Notes under the pieces: generated by a model
Databases searched by the model: none
What the model was told of the DNA's origin: nothing
Seen by the model: only the letters and a program-made list of their open reading frames with translations
Position numbers and translations under genes: made by a program
Source: Spirometra erinaceieuropaei
Lineage: Eukaryota > Platyhelminthes > Cestoda > Diphyllobothriidea > Diphyllobothriidae
Reading direction: 5' to 3'
Length of the DNA stretch: 64,000 bases
Assembly (NCBI GenBank): GCA_902702965.1
Contig: CACRXP010000049.1
Location: 1,793,841 to 1,857,840 of the forward strand
Shown here: one piece after another, positions 56,814 to 64,000 of the stretch
Layout: the number at the start of each line of letters is the position of its first letter
Position numbering within the stretch: the first letter of the stretch is position 1

Positions 56814-57110
56814 GTTTTGATTTTCTTACTAATTAACTGCGAACTTGGGGTAGATCTGTATATTTAAGGTCTATAGGCTCAGAACGAAGTTTTTTCATGT
56901 ATGAATAGTTGAGCCGACGTCCATCAGCCACAGTGGACAACCGCGTAATATTCGGCAGTTAATGAATATTACGTGGTTATCCGCCGTGGTTGATGGACCT
57001 CGGCCCAAATATTCATACCTGAATAAAATTTTGGTCTGAGCCTATAGACGGTAAATATACTGATCTACTCCAAGTTCGCAGTTAATTTCTAGGGAAATTT
57101 AAAATCAACA
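56814..57110. mobile_element. Compact foldback element (about 140-bp arms, short spacer)
   Basis: The left arm (from about 56814) and right arm (to 57110) are inverted copies at roughly 88 percent by eye. Shared blocks: AATTAACTGCGAACTTGG, GTCTATAGGCTCAG, GTATGAATA and GTAATATTC. The spacer is only about 10 bases (GGCAGTTAAT). No ORF. It is unrelated in sequence to the 1-kb palindromic family. Confidence 0.75.
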
Positions 57111-57994
57111 GATTCAACTTCGACGGGATAGCCATATCGTGGGATGCAAGGGGAGCGTTTTCTTAGGTGGATTTTCTACGGCGTGTGAAATCGCCGCTAT
57201 AATGACACTTTGAACACCTTACCGAAGCATCTGCAAGTAAAATTTGAGGCCTGGGAGGACCTCATTCACCGTCCGTAGGCGTGACGTACTGGTGTAAAGA
57301 CCAAAGCAGTCACTTTCGAAGACAACCGAATAGTCGCTGACAAGGTAGAAAGACACAAGTGCTATGGACCAGTGACACGTCCACACTCATTCTCAACGGA
57401 TACTTTTGGCATGGATTTGTCTTGTTTGACGTCTATAGTCGCGGGGCAATTGCAACGCGGTCGACCGGTTTCTCATCTGACCCTACTAACATCAACGGTC
57501 ACGGCATTAAAAACTTTTCACAAAATGTCGCCATCACTGTTATCAGTATCATCAAGATTACCTAAACTCCAAACTGTTCCCAGTATAACCACTATTTGGA
57601 AGCCCTCATCGGCCTGATTGGTCACTTGTGGATCCACCACACAGAGACCAGTGAATCAATATCACGAGCCCCAACACATACTCGTCTATCGTCTTACCTG
57701 CTTTAGGACCTTCAGTCGCTGCAAGAACTAAATACGCATGGTTAAATGCGAGACAGGAGGGGGGAGGGTATATGCCGTGGTTCCTGGTGTTGGTTCTGCG
57801 GCCTCAGTGCAGTGGATTCACAAATGACCGGCCAACTTCGTGAGTTAATTAAATATACGGTGGCCGTTAGGACAGGATGGGATCATGGCCACCAAGCTGC
57901 TGCAAGACAATTGCATCAGTAAAGTAATTTGCGTAAGCATCCTGGTTGTCACATCGTCCGGAACAGCGATTTGAGCTCGTCTGCGTGTTACGGA
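57111..57994. other. Unannotated DNA, possibly decayed LINE 3' part
   Basis: It lies directly 3' (in the minus sense) of the RTE-like relic, so it may contain its lost RT, but no motif could be recognised. Confidence 0.3.
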
Positions 57995-59370
57995 CCGACG
58001 TAGTTTTAAAATCTGACTAGGATTGCGTCTGCTCTCGGTTTTCTTTCTACTGTACTGCTAATGTATGGCTTAGATTGTCTCACGGTTAAAAGCTGACAAT
58101 CATCGTTGTTTTTGTTTTCGTCAATGTGGGAAAGGCAGTTGACAGTTCGTTCGCACATTATGGACGACTGACTAAGGACGGCTTTTAAGTGCGGAGACCA
58201 ACGCTCTGACACCTTCATCCCGAGAATTGCCTTAATCTTGCCCAACAGTGAGGAATTTACTGTGGCTTGAAGATCGTAGTCTATTTTTGGGACCATAGAA
58301 GTTTTTTTGTAATTCATGGCTATCGGAATATCTCAAAAATTCCCCAGCTTCTCCAATGGTTCCGCATCTCCCACAGAGTTTGCTCTTCTAGACATCGCTA
58401 GCTGGTATGGGCGGCTTTATTGACGTTGCCGCTGTTGACACTGTGCAGCTTGTGTGCATTGGAAAGGAGGGTGTGAATTGGCTTGTCAGTGTTATCAAAC
58501 CATTTCTCGTGCTAACGGCCTGCACGGCGGCATGATTTCACTGCTGTCTCCTCCATTTTCTCTGACAGGTCTCTACACCTGGTTTTATACGTCCCTCCAG
58601 GCGTCGCATTTCTTCCAGGTTTCATGCAACTGACAAAAGTCAGTCGGCGTTCAACCGCAGCACGTAAAACAGTATGCAAGTTAACTGATGTCGACTTATC
58701 TTGCGATCGCCTGCGCGGTAAGAGTCTGGTCTCGAAGATGACAACACGGTGATGCGCCCAGCACCGCCTCAGTCAGGGATGTACGAAGGAGTTGCTCAGC
58801 AGACGCCGGTAGCACGGGCGGGAATTGCGTTGGAGACTGCGCTCCGTGCATTCCTGCAGGAGGTAAGTACAGTCGTTGTTGCAGCTACAGATTTCGTACT
58901 GACGGAGTTTTCCCTCTCAGGTAGTGTGGCCGTGCCAACCCGGACACTAAAGCCGGCGAGAGCTATCAGCTTGTTGATCTTTGCTTTTATTCACTACGAG
59001 GGTTTGCCCCCACTTCGTAAAAATGGCCACTTACGTCATCGATGCCGGCCAGTGGGAGAGCGCAGACGCTGACCATGGTGGTGAATTTATTTATGCGAGG
59101 AGTTGATCACTGGCGCACTCTGGAAAGTAAAACAGAAAGCTCGCGACGCCGTTTCCCATGCTGAAAGCCGCCTTCTTATCACTCTGTTTTCGGAGGTCCC
59201 TTCCAGAAAGAGATGCACGCAGCGCCCAATTTCTCTAATTTTCCCTATTCGTAGACGCAAGTGTCACTGAGAACCGCAATGTCCACTTTGTAGCAGATCA
59301 TTTCCCAGTCGACCAGAGCTGTCCTACGTTCCAGCCGGCTAGCCATTATATTTTCTCAAATGGAACAACA
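57995..59370 (-). mobile_element. RTE-like LINE, decayed (endonuclease to start of RT)
   Basis: On the minus strand, with several frame changes: LERRTALVDWEMICYKVDIA then VLSDTC (about 59340-59250), matching the start of RTE endonucleases (RTALVARELARYKVDIAALS); TTMVSVCALPLAGIDDVSGH (about 59075); KLIALAGFSVRVGT (about 58970) for KLIVLGDFNARVGT; KWFDNTDKPIHTLL and KLHSVNSGNVNKAA (about 58510-58430); FYGPKN; then KVSERWSPHLKAVLSQSS (about 58220) and RKPRADAILVRF (about 58010) for the GKAPGADAIPAEVY region. RT catalytic motifs were not found. Confidence 0.7.
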
Positions 59371-60211
59371 CTTTCTGGCTACCAAGGGATCAATATCACT
59401 TGAGCAGACTGTCTGGGTCATGGAGATGGGGACGCGAGTGGTCATTATTTCGCATGCCTTTTGACTAACTGTTTTACGTCTGCAAACCACCTTCGGCTCC
59501 TCGACAACGTATTTATTTATTTGTCTTTAAGGCACCTTTTCTAGTCTCTTTCCAGGGCGCTGGGGTTATCTGTGCTATGCCTAGATAAGAACGCAGGGTC
59601 AACTCAGACGACTGTCCATTGTCAGAACGTCTGTGTGGCGGGAAGACAGTCCAAATTACTCTAGGCCACTTACGGGCTTGTACGCCACCATCTAGATAGG
59701 ACGCTTTGTTTGAAGTAAATAGGGAGTGTTGGGGTCAATTCAGAGACATTCAGGTGTGATGTTTTTGAGTGACAGTTTTGTCAGTAAACTGACTATTTCT
59801 GTGATCGTGGCTATGATAACCTGCCGATGTTACATTGCTGATGGAAGCTTATCGGCGTATTTGCGACAGTATATCCCGGTGTGTGTGATATCCATCCACT
59901 CGTAGCCACCGTACAGCTGCGATAAGGCCCGCTATGCACAACACACACCCAATTTTTGCCTGCAGGCACCACGCGAAACGTGTGCAGTACTCATGAAATA
60001 CACGGCAACATGAAGATAAATAAGTCAAGTTACTTTGGATTTGGCAATACATGTTGTAGTTTTATAAATACTGATCTCATAATATTGCGTTAGATGGTAT
60101 CCGTTTTCGGAAAACAGATGCTTGCTGTTATTAGCTGAATGCGTAAAGATACTGACCCTCATTTCTGCGGGGCCCGCTGCCTGCTATCGTTTACTGCACA
60201 ACTTTAGCATA
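59371..60211. other. Unannotated DNA
   Basis: Only short ORFs, none recognised. Confidence 0.35.
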
Positions 60212-61201
60212 CAGTAGGTGGGCTCACTCATGAAATGTCAGCCGAAATGCCGAAATGCGTTTTCGTTTCGAAAAGATTAATTAAGTAGGGTTGTAAAACT
60301 AATCAGTCTACAGTATAATTCTATAATAATTCGGTTACCTCAGGATGCTGGATTTTATACTAACCTCCATCTGGATGCATAAAAAAACTATGCTCGGTAG
60401 AGAGGTACTGCTTAAATAGCATGCATTCGTCTCATTGATTTATGATGTCTCTAAAAGTTCAACTATATTTCATGGAAAACATGAATAAAAGTATTCATTC
60501 TTCCATAAATTCGGTAGTAAATTACGTTTTCTTCCAAATTAATTGTCTAAGGGTATTTTTCGGTTTTTAAAAACTTTCCTAATTCCCGATTAATGTTGAA
60601 CCCGGTCGGCCGTCACATTTGCATTTAGGGTTTCCAAACTACAAACTACGTGTTTTTTCGAGTGCAAAAAACCAAAAGTTTCCCTACGGTATTGAGAGGA
60701 GACCATATGGGGTTTATGAAATTTAGCATTGGATTTGAGCCATATTGCTAACTTTATTAGCCACATTGGTAAATGCAGAGACATGACCTTTTATGAACGG
60801 CCACTTCGCGGTATTTAAAAGTCTCACGATTAGAAACTTTTTTAAACCAAATTATTTCCGCCTATCGAGTATAAAATTGAAAGAAGACGTACTCTTTACC
60901 GAATGAAGGAAAGAATGAATATTTTTATGCATGTTTTCCATGAGATATAATTGAATTTTCAAGGGCATCGAAAATCAATGACAAAATTATATGAAAACTC
61001 AAGTGGTCATTTTTTATAGAATATAGTTTTGTATGCGGTCGGAAGGAAGTTTGTTCGAAAGCCAGCATCCTGAGGTAACCGAATTATTATAGAATTATGC
61101 TGCATGAAGACCAGTCTTATAACTCCCCTTAATTAATCGTTTCGAAACGAAAACGCTTTTCGGAAGTTCGGTTTATATTTCATGAGTTAGCCCACAGACT
61201 G
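60212..61201. mobile_element. Palindromic Tc1-like element, copy 9 (subfamily 1), best preserved
   Basis: The left end CAGTAGGTGGGCTCACTCAT follows TA. The right end GAGTTAGCCCACAGACTG precedes TA. The arms match over about 390 bp each: TTCTATAATAATTCGGTTAC at 60321 and its exact inverse around 61077, and TTAATTAAG near 60276 against its inverse near 61129. The spacer is about 215 bp. Length 990 bp. No transposase coding. Confidence 0.8.
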
Positions 61202-61378
61202 TATGTCTGTGTGACAATATAATTATTTTAGCTGTACGCCTTGCTGCGAATTTAGATTTTGGTGATATGATTTCTGTGCCATTGAAAAGTATATTGGAAT
61301 CATAACTTTAAGGTACGTTTCTCTTTCTACTGATCGGTGGTCAGGACAGTTTACGAAACCGTAATCGTCGGTGTGTTT

Positions 61379-61660
61379 TCATTGCATTGACAGTTTCATG
61401 TCCCCAAAATGCTCAGCGCTATACCGACTTGCTCTCTCCCATACTACAATTAGTCGGTCGACGCCGTATTTTGCAAAGCCGACTACTAAATGCCCATTAG
61501 TTTGTAGGCGTACTTGGCAGTAAAATGTTTTCGCATTAATTGTGCGATCCAAGTTAAACGAACAAATCAGACCATCTGTGGTCATAATGTTTGACCCGGC
61601 TAGTGAAGTAGGTCGGACAGAAGTCCAATTCAGCATCACGAAAGGTTCAGCTGAGACTCT
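61379..61660 (-). CDS. Candidate exon, weakly SPRY-like
   Basis: The minus-strand frame is open from just after an acceptor-like CTCAG (about 61660) to a stop at 61379. It encodes EPFVMLNWTSVRPTSLAGSN, then SFNLDRTINAKTFYCQVRLQ and TNGHLVVGFAKYGVD. The last part resembles the paired beta strands of SPRY/B30.2 domains (YYEV-L-T-G---VGWA), but the diagnostic GDD--S-AFDG motif is not present. The exon may end near residue 70 with the rest chance. Function cannot be named. Confidence 0.35.
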   Translation of the reverse strand, partial: RVSAEPFVMLNWTSVRPTSLAGSNIMTTDGLICSFNLDRTINAKTFYCQVRLQTNGHLVVGFAKYGVDRLIVVWERASRYSAEHFGDMKLSMQ

Positions 61661-64000
61661 CAGGGTGAACCAACATCAGTTCATATAAACATGGACCTAC
61701 TTTTGACCTAACTCATTTGCGGGAAAATAGGTTACACGAATGTTTAAACAATTTTCTTGCATAAATGAACAATGCAAGTCAAAAGCATAAGCCTCAGCAG
61801 AAAAACTGCAGTTACGGATACGAGTACCACAATGAAATCGCAGTCTAAAATGAGAGAAACAAGCGACCACGCGCGTCGCAGCACGTCAAACCGGCCGCGA
61901 AATACACGCGTAAAACCTGCCAGCCAATCGGCGCGCGCCGCTGTATCTAATGCATGTGAAGCCCTTGCTCACGCGCGCGACCCAAATATTCGAGAAGATT
62001 CCGTAAGGGGCCTTCGGCACGAGAAATGGTCAATCAGCGTGCGACATTCTATAGGCCAGAATGTTCCATAATGCCCACTGTGATTAGCGGCCATTGGCCG
62101 GAAGGTAAAGGACGACAACCCCAACACATAGATGAGAGTTGATGAGTTAAGGGATGCAATATTTTCCGCCGACCTCAAATTGAGCGTTTGTCTCCGGAAC
62201 CCGCTCTCCTTCTCGTCCATCACACACGTCGGTGTATAGAAAGTCTTGCCCAGGTATTTATTTCTTTGATGCCTAGAGGAATTAAATTGCGCGTTCCACG
62301 GAGTGACCGTTTACTGGTCGGCTTGTAGACAAATGGGAATATCACATACATCCATGTATGGATTGCTCATTCACAAATTTTGCACCGTTGGCTAAGGTTT
62401 ATATATGCCTTGAGTGAGGGCGTGAGCAAAGGCTTTAGCAGGTAATTTCCAGCAATTTTTGTCCTACTAAAAGCACCGTGCAAAGAAAATTTCAAAATTA
62501 ATACATGGAAATAGAACGACTTGGCTGTGAGCACAACGACTGCCAAGTGGGAAAATAACTTTAAGATAAGACATATCCAGTCACTTCTAAGAATTAATTT
62601 ACCGATATAAATAAGCATGAAACATTCTGTAGAAGTCAGATCAAGACAGAACTTCATAGTCGTTCGGAGAATGTTGCTGAAATAGATCTGGAAATTGCTT
62701 TAAGGCTCGATTTATAATTGTTATTGAAAAATTCTTTGTTAGAAAATAAAATTAACTGACAGATGAAAACCTCAGGAATTTCGTCCTCATTTTGATCGCT
62801 TTATGGGGACTTCAATTTTTTGTCAACTTTTTGTCCCTCTGAGCTTAAAGTCGTTGCCCGTTTTATGTGGAGCAAAGGAAAAAGTCTTTCCTTAGAATGC
62901 TCCATTTACAGAATACAACAGTAGATTCTACCAGTTTATTCCGCAAACTGAATTCTATAGGCGTCTAAGTAGCACTCGATGGATACATTACGAATGGTGT
63001 GCCTTTCCACTGTTTTATGCTTATGCAGTGCTGCGGCAAGTAGATAAATAACCCATGTCTCTCCTATAAAAACTTGAATTTGTCTAAAAAATTGGTTTTA
63101 AACATCAGCTAATGTAACTGCCGCCCAATCTGCCGGCTGTTTGATATCCTTCCGCTTTTAATCATATCGTATTTTATGCTTAAGAACTGAGCATAATACA
63201 TTATACCTATGTTTTATCCGCCAATATTAAAAGGACTGCATTGAGACATGCGGTTGGTTTCTGTCCCTACCGTTTCATCCGCGCCGGTGGTAATTAAAGA
63301 CCCCTTTGCATGGAAACTGAAAGCAGACTGGTGCTTTTATCTTAGGTACACCTATTTAAAAATTCCGTTTGAAGTAAAACATGCTCCTTTCGGTCGCTTC
63401 AACGAGCATTCGCTTGGTAAGTCTGTTAGCACCCTTTTTAGCGTTGCGACCGCCGTATACTTACTGTCCGCGAACTGCTGATCCAAAGAATACTGTGCCC
63501 ATTCCTCTGAAAGAAATTGCCCAAGAAATCTTTTTTATTTAATCTCCTTAAATTACTCGTCCAAAGAGTGAATTCGGTCACAAATATTGTAATCGAAATG
63601 CTGCTAGTTACTTAGATTTATTGCATTTTGGTTTTTTAATATATACACTCTACCTATACTTTCCGAACTAAAACATAAAATCTCTACACTTATGCATTGG
63701 AGTCTAGGGTTAATGTTCAAGTAAGACATAATTAAAACATTTGTATGAAAGGTGACGAAGAACTCGGTTCTCTATTGAGCTTTGCTATTGTGTTTCAGTC
63801 CTTAAGGTGGGATTCAACATTTGTTGTCTCAGCTCGAACTTATTTTAGTGGATGGTGTTCATAATCCTGCGAGATTGGAATTCGAATATTATATTTGCCC
63901 ATTCCCGAATCAGTATATCTGCGTTCTGCATGACTAATAGCTTTAAGATAAAAAAACGTCCACAAAACCAGACTTATTTGAGCGCTCCACTAACAAGGTG
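61661..64000. other. Unannotated DNA
   Basis: 61850-62080 is GC-rich with a basic plus-strand ORF (61772-62071, 99 codons, many Arg/Ser). The ORF at 63248-63481 (77 codons, PFAWKLKADWCFYLRYTYLK) is unrecognised. The remainder is AT-rich without visible repeats. Confidence 0.35.

Noticed and set aside
56881..57056. Large hairpin as a microRNA precursor
   Set aside because: The symmetry extends over the whole of 56814-57110 with mobile-element character, far longer than a typical precursor.
1..64000. CRISPR arrays, operons, integrons or a prokaryotic origin
   Set aside because: No regularly spaced short repeats and no run of long same-strand ORFs. Splice-like signals, LINEs and PLEs indicate an animal genome.

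Overview
This window looks like repeat-dense nuclear DNA from an animal, most probably a flatworm and perhaps a diphyllobothriidean tapeworm. That assignment is an inference. It rests on abundant Penelope-like retroelements (PLEs) with GIY-YIG endonuclease domains and hammerhead ribozymes, CR1-like and RTE-like LINE relics, tRNA-derived SINE-like units, TTAGGG-like internal repeats, and no sign of prokaryotic operons or long host ORFs. Only one host gene fragment could be identified: the last coding exon of a protein-tyrosine sulfotransferase (20536-20788, + strand). A few other exon-like ORFs are listed with low confidence and no assigned function.

Layout. (i) Nine roughly 1-kb palindromic elements are scattered through the window: 2348-3322, 5044-6033, 7256-8246, 15418-16416, about 18511-19859, 29357-30201, 38627-39662, 45758-46889 and 60212-61201. 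Each has terminal inverted repeats several hundred bases long and carries no ORF. Eight begin with CAG-type termini flanked by TA, as Tc1/mariner elements do; the ninth (about 18511-19859) is degenerate. They fall into two terminal subfamilies. (ii) PLE sequence is found at 1-775, 22140-25870 (a minus-strand tandem array), 34020-36175, 43487-45668, 51545-52060 and 56196-56280. The 43487-45668 copy is a composite bounded by a 12-bp direct repeat. Seven hammerhead-like ribozymes lie in PLE terminal repeats, each with a palindromic 2-bp stem III that would favour dimer formation. (iii) LINE relics: CR1-like at 34606-35557 (nested inside a PLE), a longer CR1/Rex1-like copy with endonuclease and RT remains at 48430-51140, and an RTE-like copy at 57995-59370. 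(iv) Smaller families: a roughly 300-bp element with TTAGGG-like core (16542-16855, 26628-26890), a repeat R seen twice (21251-21625, 42788-43290), tRNA-like/SINE units (14406-14642, 19385-19825, 46310-46446), a compact foldback element (56815-57110) and an inverted repeat at 41873-42125. (v) Three short hairpins with near-perfect 23-26 bp stems (10055, 14648, 56196) stand apart from these.

The elements record a layered history: a LINE inside a PLE GIY-YIG domain, a SINE-like unit inside a palindromic element with an intact 12-bp target duplication, and one rearranged PLE mosaic present twice. The remaining DNA is AT-rich, with no recognised genes, and is probably intronic or intergenic.
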